Shown here piece after piece: positions 46,983 to 58,320 of a DNA stretch of 64,000 nucleotides. The stretch's first letter is position 1. Each line of letters begins with the position of its first letter. The stretch is from Scleroderma bovista (lineage: Eukaryota > Basidiomycota > Agaricomycetes > Boletales > Sclerodermataceae): the NCBI GenBank assembly GCA_037178675.1, contig JAYMGJ010000508.1, positions 1-64,000 on the forward strand, read 5' to 3'. Under the pieces are notes generated by a model that was not told the DNA's origin, searched no databases, and saw only the letters and a list, made by a program, of their open reading frames with translations. Made by a program: the position numbers and the translations under genes.

Positions 46983-47693
46983 ATGTCCGACACGCCTCTT
47001 CCCTCTAATGCGGTCATTCGCTCTGTGGTTAGCGATCAATTCGTCGGCACAACCGCCGTCACCGACGACGGTATCGCTACCAGGGTGCCTCCCGGAACCA
47101 GGCTGATTGTTGTCAACCCCATGATTATAGTTCCTCCACCTCAAGTACGGGTCGCAATCGATGTTATGCTCACTGTCATGTGGAATTTACCTTGATTTTA
47201 TGAACAGTTTACCCTCCAAAGAGTTGATGGAACACAGCCCGTCTATGAAATCCGTGCTGGAAATGGGTACGTCCGGGATGACGAGCCTGAATACGTCCGT
47301 GGGCTGGTCTTCGCTTTCGCCAACCCACCTGCTCAGAAGTTCGTCTTTACCTATGTGGAAAAACATGCTGCCTACACGTAAGCCTTCAACTTCCATGTCC
47401 AACTTAATAGAGCGGCTGAAATGCACGACGAAAACCCACTGCTGTAGCATTGTGAAACTTGGCACCAATGATGCACTCACTGACCCGTACAGTGAGGAAG
47501 TAGCGGATACTCAGCGTTCTGTACGACTTTTCATTGTTATTGTCCAGATTTGAATCGGCTCTGATACAGCACATTTCAGATCCGCCTCCAACCCCTCAAG
47601 CCTGAGGATGAACTCGGTAACTCAGGGTATCACCCTGGGCAGTTGTTCACAGTGAGGGATGCGGATGACGAGCCTCAGAAGTTGACAGATTAA
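46983..47693 (+). CDS. Small unknown protein, copy B
   Basis: Paralogue of 45186-45851 and the better preserved. Reads MSDTPLPSNAVIRSVVSDQF, VPPGTRLIVVNPMIIVPPPQ, then after an intron (donor gtacgg near 47149) FTLQRVDGTQPVYEIRAGNG, YVRDDEPEYVRGLVFAFANP and PAQKFVFTYVEKHAAYT. The next codon is TAA unless a 33-nt intron is removed. The end is IRLQPLKPEDELGNSGYHPG then QLFTVRDADDEPQKLTD. Length about 165. The alternating hydrophobic pattern suggests beta-strands; a small beta-trefoil is conceivable but not shown. Confidence 0.45.
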
Positions 47694-48023
47694 GAGATAC
47701 CAGTACTAGTACGTTGGGTGTCTGGTAAAGGGTCACGTCATATATAAAGCATATATACAGGGGGGGATGGTTGTACGTTCGAGGGCAACAACTCGTATAG
47801 TCGACAATATGGGATTCCGACTGAGTTTCAATGCCCCCCACTGACTCGTTGTAAATCCAATACATCCCTCCTCTCGTATTGTCCTGCTGCTGGATTTTAC
47901 CTCACCGTAGACCGGCCCCAGACATCGCATGAGCTCAGCAAAGGTCTGAACTAGCTTTTAAGCAACAAGTGATTAGCAAGTTCCATAGCATTAAAAGTTA
48001 GCAGACTCCTTATACACCTGTCG
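47694..48023. other. Intergenic
   Basis: No gene seen. Contains catatataaagcatatata near 47737, a TATA-like AT-rich patch. Confidence 0.4.
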
Positions 48024-50239
48024 TTAATCCAAACTAGATACATGATCAATAAATCGGCCAATATATCCCTCCCCACCAATCGTGGTATCGTAATGTTCAG
48101 CTAGTTCATCCACTAATGTGATCAGATATGGGAAATCCACGTCCCCGACAACACCAATCCCGTCGGGGTACCATATCTTGTGCTCTTCATATGCCCATTT
48201 CCACTTCTGTTCCATCCGTTCGGAGGCAATGGTTGGAAATGAGGTCCAACATGCTCACCAAGAGAGATGAGATTTACCTACCAAATATCTAATGAGTTCT
48301 TTGTCACTTGGCATCACTTGCTTCCACACTTCGTTTGTTGTTTCTGCCTCCGGCTCGAGCGAGCTACGACAAAATATCCGAAACGAGTCAAGCGCGTACG
48401 GACCGACGCCCGGGAAGTGAGATATCGGGGTACATGGGTAGGGGGGGCTGATGCGGGCCTGAGACCGCGTTCGGCGGATGCACGGTCTCTGTGAGGCTGT
48501 CGTCACCTCTGCTTCCGGACATTGTAGATGGCTGCTAGGGTATCGCGGCGGGTCGTCCATGTAGCGCCGTGATATTTCTTTGAACCAGTTCGCTCGTTTA
48601 TTATACAGGCCCAGAGGGCGGAGGAGCTCTACGAGTTCATCCAGTGGCGCTGAAAATGTACATGAGCTGCCGAGGGCCGATGATACCAGGCGCAGAACAT
48701 CAATTGATGTGGAACAGACCGGTGTTCCGATCGTGTGCGTATAACTGGAAGACGTACCGTCTACGAGTTCACGAGGTGTCGGCCACTGATTCACGATCTT
48801 CCAGAAGATGGGTATGGCGGCACGTCCAGTAGTCACATTGAGCATTCTCACAGCGAGAAGAACCTTCCAGGGATCGTCACGTATGCTTTCTAACATGCGA
48901 CCATTAGCAAAGCATGATATACATGTACCTACAACATGTCTGAGGAATTGAACTTACCCTGAACTAATATCGGTTTCAACTTCCCTAGCATTATCATGAA
49001 ATCAGCATAAAGAGCTTCATACTTCTCTTGAGAGGCGATATAGGAGCCAGACGCCGGGGTCCATTCCACAGAAGTTGAGTTGTAAGTCATACAGACAGGG
49101 CTACCCACAGTTCTCGAGGACTTAGTCGATGCCAACCTGGTTGCTAGAGTAATTGGCTTAGGATCGGTGAGCAAATCGCGTCCAGCCACTGCAGGTGGTG
49201 TTACCTGCACAGATGCGGAATCGAAGTACTTGGAAATCCTCAACTGTGTGTTCGTAATCGCAAGTGGAGGAGCAGACTTGCATCGAGATACTCTAGGAGT
49301 GAAATGAGCCTCCTCGTTCTGAGCTGGACTGCTCTGCCTTGCACTCTTCCGGCGCCGTTTAGCCGCACTTGGTTTACTGGTTAGTGTGCTGGGACTGGGG
49401 CTTGAATGCTTGCGTTTGCGGGAGAAAGTGGAAGTGGTGTTATCCCCCACATGAGACCGCGGTTCGAGGTTAGGGTTCCACACCTCTGTCTTCCCCTCCT
49501 CCAGAACTCCTTTCACGTCTGAGAACCTCTTAGCGCAATTCCGCTTAACAATCTCTACTGCATCCAATACCATCCGACGACCCGGTTGTTCCGTCTGACA
49601 CCGTGGCCGAGAGGGTGTAGCTGCAGCGGACGGTTTCTCCAACGGCACCGGTCGAGGGTTCCGCACTAGACAAGAATGTCGTTCTTCGCATTCCGACATT
49701 ACTTTGGAATGAGCGGCATCACCTGCATTCTTTCGCCGCGGCTTCTTGGCCTTCGGAAGCACGTCCTCTGAAACCACCATACTGCTCGAGCTGGCCCTCT
49801 TTCGTTTCGTGCTGGGCCTGGGCTCAGTGAGGCACCGAGAGTGTACATCATCATGGCTGGCATGCAGCTTTTTAGACTCCGATGTTGGCTCAGGAGTGTA
49901 TGCAAACGATTGTCGCAACCACTGTGAGAGAGCAGGTGTTAACGGGGTAGCAGGCCTCACAGCGTTCATTGCTCTGCAGACCGGCGTGAAGGACAAAGCA
50001 CGAGTTGGACACTTCTGTGAGAACGCGAGACAACAGGAGACAACTTCATTTGCTGACAACCTAAGACAAACTCTCAAACTTTCCTTAGCTCTTTCCTTAC
50101 GATTATTATACATGGACCCACGCATTTGTCGAAGCGTATGCCATGAATGACTGAGTGGGTCGGAGTGGCTACCAGACTGTACTTCAAGCCCAGCCAACAA
50201 GGCCTTTAGGTGGGACTGGGTTGAAACCCAAGTCCTCAC
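48024..50239 (-). CDS. MBD4-like HhH-GPD DNA glycosylase with long disordered N-terminus
   Basis: Base-excision-repair glycosylase of the mismatch (T:G or U:G) type. The catalytic domain runs ESIRDDPWKVLLAVRMLNVT, AAIPIFWKIVNQWPTP, ELVELLRPLGLYNKRANWFK, then the helix-hairpin-helix and catalytic Asp in HFPGVGPYALDSFRIFC, and MPSDKELIRYL joined to KWKWAYEEHKIWYPDG at the end. As in many fungal MBD4-like proteins there is no methyl-CpG-binding domain. The 300-residue N-terminus is disordered, with several basic nuclear-import-like clusters (KRKRASS, AKKPRRK, AAKRRRK) and one good PCNA box, QLRISKYF. The start is uncertain: the first Met at 50239 lies in a palindromic stretch that may not be coding; MNAVRPATP at about 49970 is an alternative. 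Divergent from the DUF89 gene. Confidence 0.8.
50213..50235. repeat. Imperfect palindrome (ggact-gggtt / aaccc-aagtcc)
   Basis: A 23-bp inverted repeat with a two-base loop at the proposed 5' end of the glycosylase ORF. On the minus strand GGGTTTCAACCC resembles a pol III B box and TTGCTCAAGCGG, 60 bp upstream, an A box. It could be part of a decayed tRNA-derived element or an old tRNA pseudogene. Confidence 0.3.
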
Positions 50240-50429
50240 AACTGAACTAACGTTTTCTCACCGCTTGAGCAACTTCCCTACTTTTCTGCAAAGTAAGCTG
50301 GTCCCTGAGCGCCACGACAACCTGCTTGCTCAATAAAAAAGATGTTCGAGGCACCCTATCCTCCTTACAGTCCTCAGGATAAGCAGAGGTAAGCACCTTG
50401 CAATTGGTGACGGCATACGGCATGCTCAG

Positions 50430-52648
50430 ACCAGACGTCCACATCACCCAGCTTTTCGTGAGTTTGTTTGCATCGTTCCCGATGACATCTATATCTCTTA
50501 TGCAAACCGGTGAAGCTACGATATAGTGGTGAGACGATGGCCGATCATCATCACCAATATGATCGACCATGTCCATCGCCTGGTTCACGATATGACCATG
50601 GAAGCCCAAATCCTCGCCAGTGATAGGACTGATGATCGTGCACTCAATACCCAGCTGAGGATTGAGGAGGGGAAGGAAATCATTGCAAAGGCTAGCCGAC
50701 TCAAGTATCGCATGGCGAGGGACCAAGAACTCGAGTGAGCATTGCATATAAGCGGATGGCGTGCGGGTGGATGGGTTTACGATTCATCCCCCCTTTGCAG
50801 GAAGATACCCCAGGATGGCGAGATGTATATTGATGAGTATAACGCAGAGCTGGAGGAACTCGCTAAAGCAAAGAAGAACACTTGGCTCACTGCTCCGCGG
50901 CTCTTTACAGGGTGAGAATTTCCCTCTGAACGCACTCGAGAGCTCATCATATACACCCCGTATTCAGGTGCTACCTGTGCGTGCTCCAGGGCTCCATCCG
51001 TCGAGTGTATGTCATACCAAGACGTTTAGATATCGTCTACTTCGTTCCTTCTTTAACCGAACAACGTGCTGGGTAAACTTTGATCCGTTCTTTGCGCAGA
51101 AGGAAGTGATGTTCAAGAATAGTACGGCAGCGATACATCGTCAGGACATGTTTATTACCTCGTGGACACTGGTCTGATCACCAGCCACACAGAGATTGCA
51201 ACAACGATGCACGAATTAGAGAACGAAAAACACAAGCTCATAGAAGACCCCGACAAATTGTTTGTTCTCTTCAAGGAAATGATGCAGATGTGTCTTTGGT
51301 GCGTGTCATGCATACTTCGTGAGATGCCAAATGTGACACCGCACGTCCACAGGGGAAATGCGACAGTAAGATATCGTGATCAAGTCGCCGATGGGAATAT
51401 AAAATTGAACAGTCCTTATTCAGGACCTTGCTTTTTTGACAGATCTCACCCCCTCTGATATCGAGAACTTGCAAACTGTTGGGAGGGATGCACAACAAGC
51501 AAGAAAGGAGTTTATCCTTAGGGACGACCAAGAGGTAGTCTGGGACCATGTCCAAACATCGAAGCTTCAAGATGGAACCGTTGCGCGGTGCGATTTCGTC
51601 TTGGACAATGGTACATAGTAGAATATTCCCGTGATCCCGATTGACTCACCCATGACGTTTGCAGCGGGCTTTGAGGCAAGAACTCACGTCGGATGTGTAC
51701 TCTAGTGAAATCTTACCGTCCTGATAGGTTTTCACCGACCTCGTGTTCGCCGACTTTCTGGTTACCTGTACACCTTACTTTTCTAAAGCCGCCTTCCAGT
51801 GAGTAGTCGAAGTTAGATGATATTTCAGCTTATACTTCCCATAGTCCGAAGCTCTTCCCCTGGTTTGTTTCTGATGTGACTTCCACCGATTTTTATAAGA
51901 CCATCGAGTCTCTGTTGTCGCCTACGTTCTTTCTTGCGGACTCTGCGGTGACATCCGAATCTGTGCAGCACCTCAAGCAAATGGTCGAACGATGGCAGAG
52001 ATACCTGAAAGAGGGTATATTCTGCTTAAGCACCGAACTTGAAGACGGACACAAGAAGACACAGTTCTGGACGGGTCCATGGCCATACTGGTGTATGGAA
52101 GAGAAGGCGAATGAGTTGCATCAATGGCTCACTGGAAGCAGTTTAGTGATATTCAAGGTATGAGTTGACCTTTTACTGGTGTACCTTTTTTTACTGTCTC
52201 TTCAGGGCGATCTCAAGTACGTTTCGTATTCTTCGTGATGATGTCGCTACTGATACTTGTCGTTTCTTTAGCTATCGCAAGTACGTTCTTTTTGTGTGGA
52301 AATTGACGATTCGTGATCGAGGATGTACAGATTGACAGGAGACGTGAAATGGCCAGTATCAACGCCGTTCTCTACGGCTCTGGGTAATCTAATTCCATTC
52401 ATTTCAGTTGGACATTTTATGAGTGTTGTTTTAGGATCACTCGCAGGGTCCTTCCCGCTGCTGAGTCTTCGGACGAACAAAGCAGATATTGCGGTGGGTA
52501 TTCCACAAGATATTGCAGACAAATTAGACGAAAAGGACAAGGGTTGGAGGGTGAACGGAAAGTAAGTGCTACAGGATTGACATAAGCTTCGACGAGGCTG
52601 ACATACTGAAGGTATGCCCTTGTGAGCTTCCAACCTAAAGGTTCTTAG
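50430..52648 (+). CDS. DUF89/ARMT1-like damage-control phosphatase
   Basis: Metal-dependent phosphatase or carboxyl methyltransferase-like protein of the DUF89 family (yeast YMR027W, human ARMT1), thought to clear damaged sugar phosphates. Landmarks across about ten exons: SYDIVVRRWPIIITNMIDHV, EEGKEIIAKASRLKYRMARD, NTWLTAPRLF, FDPFFAQKEVMFKNSTAAIH, DLTPSDIENLQTVGRDAQQA, FILRDDQEVVWDHVQ, CDFVLDNG (metal-binding Asp-Asn), VFTDLVFADFLVT, FHPKLFPWFVSDVTSTDFYK, TGPWPYW, and FKGDLNYRKLTGDVKWPVST (second metal site). The end is YALVSFQPKGS. The first exon is unresolved; in-phase coding starts at least by an exon giving TSTSPSFS just before SYDIV. A minus-strand ORF overlapping 50247-50747 is a shadow. 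Confidence 0.85.
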
Positions 52649-53359
52649 TAGAAGGCTATGCGGCCATAGTTTGGGTCACAGAGAAGATATGTAGGTTGTG
52701 GTGTCTGTTGCGCGATAGATGTAAATAGGTGTGTAGACCAGTGTAAGTTTCGGCAGACTGAGTTGTTGGAATCGGTATCATGGGATACCGAGACATGTAC
52801 AATTCTCAGTCCAAGTGCCACCTGTCTAAAAAGTCGAAAGCTAGAAAACTCACAAGTCGATCATCGTCAATTCAGGATGATTAGCCCCTATCAGAATTCC
52901 AACGAATGTCAAGTTTGGACCCTTCTTTCCTTGCGGCTTAGGCTATCGTTGACCGATATCACCTTTCTAAATGACAGCATACGATAGCAGCGAGCATTTA
53001 TTGGCCGTGGGCTATTCGTCAGGGGAGAAGTAGTAGAAGGACGTGACCCAAACACAGGAGAGCAATAGCGGATTCTCTGGTTAGTCACGAGTTGAACGTT
53101 CGTCGGACATGAACTCCATGGCTGCCCCGTCTACTATGACGCTGCATCTGTAACAAAACGATCACATTTTTGGTACCCTGCGCATTTTTTCTTGTACCCG
53201 GTGTGTTTTTTTTTTCAGGTGTACCCTAATTACACTAGACAATGTGCAATACTACTATGGGCGTAAGTAAATACCCAGAGTCATACATCGTCATCGAAAA
53301 CTGGATCAACAATAAGACGATCTGCTAACTCCCGAGCAGTCCTATCAATCAGTGCGGGT
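52649..53359. other. Intergenic between two convergent genes
   Basis: No gene seen. Holds a T-rich run near 53206 and short poly-pyrimidine tracts. Confidence 0.4.
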
Positions 53360-54105
53360 TCATGTGCAAACGCCTTGCCTTGTTTGTTTGCAAAAACATT
53401 GAAATTGTTGCATTGCGTCAGTGTATGAGAGAGGGTTGCGTCCGTCAAGCAGAAATCGACCCATGCCGTTCCACCAGACCTGTCGCCAGTCAGTCACAGG
53501 CCCTCCGGTCCCGGCAACGCTTCGAATGAGTCATCGGTGGGGGTTCACATGCGACAATGCGCCGGTGAATGTCCAGTCGCTCTTGCGTCATAGCGAGAGT
53601 AATCCAGACAGGGGTGGTAAGAATGTTGCGATCCAAGTCATTGAGGCGAGACGGAATAAGCTTGCTGAATCCATATCGGAAGGTATCCTTGATCTGATAT
53701 TTCAAGGCAATGGTGATTAAGTCGGAGGGACAGATATCGCAATGACGGCTTTGAGTTGTTGGAGGGCATAGGAACGAGCGGCATTTGACTGGTACTTCTG
53801 ACCCAGATCCAGGATCTTAAGTAGTACTTCATCCTGCATTTTTCCAACATCCGGGCGCCACCTGAGGAATAACAAGCACGTTCACATCGTTCGCTCGTCA
53901 TTCATTCCGTCACACTCGAACGCCCCAATATCACTATGGCCAGTAAGCATCTCTCTGAACGTTGTGGATTTCTCCGAGAGAATGCTTCTGTGGACCTTGA
54001 AAAGTGAATTTTCGGCCCGCATGGTCAACGTGATTGGGATGGTGAATATGGTAAGAAGTAACAGCTTACCAGAAAGACATGGGTACCATCGGAATAGTAA
54101 AACAT
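53360..54105 (-). CDS. BTB/POZ domain protein
   Basis: Minus-strand exons read MFYYSDGTHVFL, VHRSILSEKSTTFREMLTG, then VGKMQDEVLLKILDLGQKYQ, ARSYALQQLKAV, LITIALKYQIKDTFRYGFSK, and finally WRQVWWNGMGRFLLDGRNPL with a last-exon stop at 53360. The YYSDG...F.VHR..L...S..FREM block is the N-terminal half of a BTB/POZ fold, a protein-protein interaction domain that is greatly expanded in Agaricomycetes. Short single-domain form (roughly 200 residues). One junction near 53530 needs a change of frame that I could not explain by a clean intron, and the exact 5' end is open, so this may be a damaged member. Confidence 0.6.
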
Positions 54106-54659
54106 TTGGTGGCGTCGAGGAGCAGGGGCCACTTTTGTTGAACGAAGGCAAGGTGGGTGTTGAAAATCCGACAGTAACAATTTGTTCATATACGGCTTTC
54201 TAAGATAGCCGAGGCACGAGGCGCCTCGTAGTAGAATATAGAAAACATATAAGCAGCGTTAGCCATCGGATGATGTCCACCGCGTTATGCTGGCGTTCTT
54301 CTGCCGGTTGTGGCTGTTCCATCACTTGCGGTCCACTCTCTCACCCGTTGCACTGAGCTACAAACGATCTTTCACCACGACATGAAACAACCACGCACAA
54401 GAACATGTCATCGCACACACGACCACTCAGTTATATGGACGCAATGCGTCGAAGCGTGGTTATGGGGACAACAACGAGACGGAACAGACGTAACGCGACA
54501 CTGCAGATGAATCGAGAAGGAATGGCGAGTGTGACAGAGAACGGGACCGTACGCGGGTCAGAGATGGTCATGACGGTGCTCGGGACGAAAGAGACCCTCC
54601 ACACGGCGTTCCGCATCCCCGGTGTGCGTCTTCGTATTATATAGCAGTGGACAATGGCC

Positions 54660-55684
54660 GAAAGATCGCGGTTTGCTTATGTCAACAACCGCAAAGGCTT
54701 CAAGTTCCTCCAGGCACGTTGGAGATAGCATTTCCACCCTTTCCACAGCACAGTCTTAGTAGATGGCCAGCCGATATCCACGCTGCTCATGAAATCATCA
54801 AGAAAACGTATGATCAAGCTCTTTATTACGTCCTGCGATCTGATGGTTTTCCGGATCCCACCTGGGTCTCCTTCCACATTGATGCACTCACTTCAACAGC
54901 ACTTCCTGTCCTCGAAGCACTTATCCCTAGTAGTGCCAGCCATGAGAATGAATCCTTGCCTCATGAGTGGGTGGTCGCTGTCGTAACACTGATCGAACAG
55001 GCAGTGCGAAATCTGCAGGACATGTCACACGTCGTTAATACGCTGTTCGCCCAGTTTTCTGTTAGGGATCAGTGCTGACTTCTTTGCTAGTGAGCAGCAA
55101 GAGGCTAGGATCCCCGAACTTATAAAGGAACTCAACAACGGTCAACGAGGACAGCCTCAGAAGTACATCTCCGTCAACTTGGACAATAGCTGTCACATCA
55201 ATATCAGTGAACTCGCTCATATCCTAGGTATCACTTGTATGACGCTTTGGCGAATTATGCGGAAACATGGCCTGAAGCGGAGCTACACTTTATTAAGCGA
55301 TGACGAGCCGCTGGACGTACTTGCAAGAAGCACAAACCGGAGTCCGGCTTCCGCTACTTGGGCATTGACGGCATCACGGGATTCGAGTCCAACAAAAAGC
55401 GGATATGGAGGTCATTGCGTCGTGTTGATAGGTTAGGTCAGCATTTATGGGAACGTTGTACAATTCAACGCAGGGTATATCACGTCTTTGTGATCCATGG
55501 AATCCTCGATGGCTACTGTCGAACGGTGTGTATTCAGGTATATTGACAGAATGTGCACAATACACTGCTGTACTCAGAATTAGAATGACTTCAACACCCT
55601 TCCAACGGGCACAGGATTTTTTGGATTTCATTGCAAAATGTATTAGCACTAAGAATTCATTTCTCTTCATCGGCAGAGCTTGAA
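54660..55684 (+). pseudogene. Decayed integrase-core (DDE) gene
   Basis: Frames in order resemble the basidiomycete family of proteins with an HTH and an rve-type integrase core. The first part (SRWPADIHAAHEIIKKTYDQ, HEWVVAVVTLIEQAVRNLQD) is followed by an HTH region (INISELAHILGITCMTLWRI), RSYTLLSDDEPLDVLARS, then in another frame GFRYLGIDGITGFESNKKRI, WRSLRRVDRLGQHLWERCTI and HVFVIHGILDGYCRTV. Family members have a block with WHxDGHHKL between the last two pieces, bearing the first catalytic Asp; it is missing, and the rest of the core is absent. Frameshifts and the deletion make it a mobile-element relic. Confidence 0.65.
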
Positions 55685-58110
55685 TTTAAGTTTGTATGTA
55701 TAACCCAAGACAAACAGATTCAAAATGAAACATCTATTGCCTTCATGTAGGATGATGACCCATCAAAGTCAGAACTGATTCCTCAACCTGAAAGTCTCCC
55801 GAAGGGCATGAAATCGGGGAAGAAGACATAACTAACAGTGATTCCGATGCCCACTATAGCTCCGGAGTTCGTACCTGCACAATATCCGGTGTGGGGAAGT
55901 TGCGGCAAGTAAGTATCCGCAAAGTAATTATAGGCTATAGAATAAAGATGATTAGCAATATATATTAGGAGTTGCGGGAATTTACTTACCCGCGAAAGCG
56001 GAGCACATAAGGATCATCTTTTGGCATAAAAGGTTTAGGAACTTTATATATCTTAACCACTAAGCATAGAATTGACGTCTACACCATTCCACTAGTGTTG
56101 AGTTAACTCACCCGTGGTTTGGATCCAGCAATGCCAAGGTAGCAGATAAAATCTGCAATCAAATGAGTGTTGTTCAATGGAATCGCTGTTTAAGCTTACA
56201 CGTGATAGCATGGAAACCTGAAGTGAAGAAAATTGCTACCCAGTACTGCAATGGTAATCAGTTAATATATCTCCCCTGACGAAGGACAATGAAACACACC
56301 ACTGGGACCCTACCATCCAATTCGATGAACGCGATAAGGATGACGGTGATATGGTGATAGATATGGAACACCGCTATCGTCCAAATGTGAACACTTGGAT
56401 AGTGGATAACGATGAACATACTGATAGACTTGCGAAGTAAAACCAAAAATACAGTGTCCAGAAGTTGGTAACATGTGAGATACAGGTTGAGCTTCAAAAC
56501 AAGCTCCAGTCTCTACGAGCATCAGGTATGAGACAACAGGCGACAGCGGTTGCATGCACTCACGGGGGTAAATGCCTCGTCCGAACAGATAGCACCGTAT
56601 GCACCTAGTCTATTGAAAATCGACCACCCTTCCATGCCCAAAAGCACCGCAATCGACATACTTGCCATGCTCACAAATAAGTCATAAATCCGAAAAGCCA
56701 TGGCCACTTTGGAGGACGGCATTCGATACTTCATGACTTTTCGCATACCAAACAAAACGGATAAGTAAGTGATAGACAGGGTGACCATGGAAGACAACGT
56801 TGGCATAGGGGCCAATTCTACAGATGAATCCATGACGTCTGGATGTGCGAGGACCATGATGCTTTTCAGCGATGGGAGATGACTTATAATGAGAAGATGC
56901 TGGACAGTACTTGGGGACGAAAACAATCACGATCTGAATTATAACGACAATGCCACGTCACTTACCTGACAGGCAGAATGCCTGCTCCTTAAAACTGAAA
57001 GGTTCACCACCCCTGACACCCTCCCACATGCGCTAGTAACCGCAACATCCATTTTACACCATATGTCGCCATAGGGACATTTCCTTTCTCTCCCTTGCAG
57101 AACGCCAGAGCTTTCGTGACTGTTCCGGTACGAGTGAATAGCATCTGAACAATACCTGCTGAGATGAACTCCGCGGGGTGGAAGGTAATATGGCTTACCG
57201 GCCACGATCTAGTAGACGTTTCGGTGATCAGCTGCACAGTTTCAGTCATACAGAGGCACATACCATCCTCAGCTCACCGCTCGACCTTTCAAAACTGAAG
57301 AGATTTGTCACTCTACGTTAGCAGCCACAGTCGAACTTCTCCATTTCTTAATCATTTTCCGCTTCCTTCCCGGACAAACGCGTGATTTTTGGGTTCGCTT
57401 CAAGTTGTTCCCAGTGGAGTGTACAGACGTGGCGATTATGGTGCAGGATAAATCTTTGGAATGAAATGAACTAAGATTACGGCCGCTACGACAAAGCTTA
57501 GGTCAAAGGACTGGTCGGGTCCTTTGACCACCACTGGTCACGTGACTCTGACGGAAGGTGAGCCAAATATCCGCTCATCTACATAGTACGATATCAACTC
57601 TCCATAATATATCCCTACCTCCATTCCGAAAGGCCTACACCTGGAGAACAAGAAACAGCTGGAGGTGAGTCCGATGCCCATCCCGTCATTGCACAAGGTT
57701 CGAAGTGGGGCAATTCATGGTCCAATAAGTATCCGCAAGATAATTGTAGGCTATACATTGAAGATGGTCAACTCCAGTACATTGACAGGCATCTAAATCC
57801 GCGGAAAGCTCATTTACCCGCAAACACGGCGTGATGGCCGTGAGATGGTACATTTGCAAATGGAAGCAGATAGGATCAATGCCCACACCATTTTTTTAGT
57901 CCCAGGTTAACTCAGCCATATGTTAGATCCACGACATTTCACGTCAATTATAATCTGAAATCAAATGAGAGACTCCGTACGGTAGTGTTCTGGGCACAGA
58001 TAGCGTAACATGAATTGAAGAAAACCGCCACCTTATGCTGCAGCAACAACACATTAATATATCCCTCGGCTAAGTATCAGTTAACACATCACTGTCCCCC
58101 TGCTGTTCAG
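55546..58110. repeat. Elongase block, left copy
   Basis: From the tail of the integrase relic (ctgctgtactcagaattag) to about 58110 the sequence is repeated at 60850-64000, in the same orientation and 5205 bp further right over the core. Identity in the first 1.9 kb is about 97%. The unit carries two elongase genes, one good and one relic. Confidence 0.9.
55783..56857 (-). CDS. Fatty-acid elongase ELO1 (GNS1/SUR4 family)
   Basis: ER membrane 3-ketoacyl-CoA synthase of very-long-chain fatty acid elongation. Order on the minus strand: VELAPMPTLSSMVTLSITYL, LFGMRKVMKYRMPSSKVAMA, YGAICSDEAFTP, RLELVLKLNLYLTCYQLLDT, VFLVLLRKSI, then after a 48-nt intron TVFHIYHHITVILIAFIELD with the HxxHH box, YWVAIFFTSGFHAIT, YFICYLGIAGSKPR, and the last exon AYNYFADTYLPQLPHTGYCA to the stop at 55783. 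Start 56857 (MVLAHPDV) is provisional; an upstream exon at 57249 (MTETVQLITETSTRSWP) may belong to it. Compared with its duplicate, the last exon departs from the family consensus (GYCAGTNSG instead of GSCAGTEFG), so this copy may be drifting. Confidence 0.75.
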
Positions 58111-58320
58111 GTCAATAAATGCGATAAGGGCGAGCGTTATGGGGTGATAGATATTTGCTATACGACCCACTGGATGCTGGATGTAAGAGAGAAAGTAAAT
58201 GCATGGAATCTTTGTCACAGAGAGCGCCACGTCATATATGTACCTGCCAGCGGGGTAAGTAGAAACCGGGAATCTCGGAAGAATTGTCCTGGATAAGAAC
58301 AGTACCGGACAAAGCAAAAA
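57686..58320 (-). pseudogene. Elongase relic ELO3 with lost His-box
   Basis: Reads NIYHPITLALIAFIDLNSRG where the good copies have FHIYHHITVILIAFIELDGR: two of the three box histidines are replaced (HxxHH to NxxHP). The last exon AYNYLADTYW runs into unrelated codons and a stop at 57686. Upstream exons (RLEL..., KYRMP...) are not recognisable. Clearly non-functional. Confidence 0.75.

Noticed and set aside
50213..50250. Intact tRNA gene
   Set aside because: The arms cannot be folded into a cloverleaf by eye; no acceptor stem partner.
50247..50747. 166-codon minus-strand ORF
   Set aside because: Overlaps the first exons of the DUF89 gene, whose conserved sequence (VVRRWPIIITN) is clear on the plus strand.
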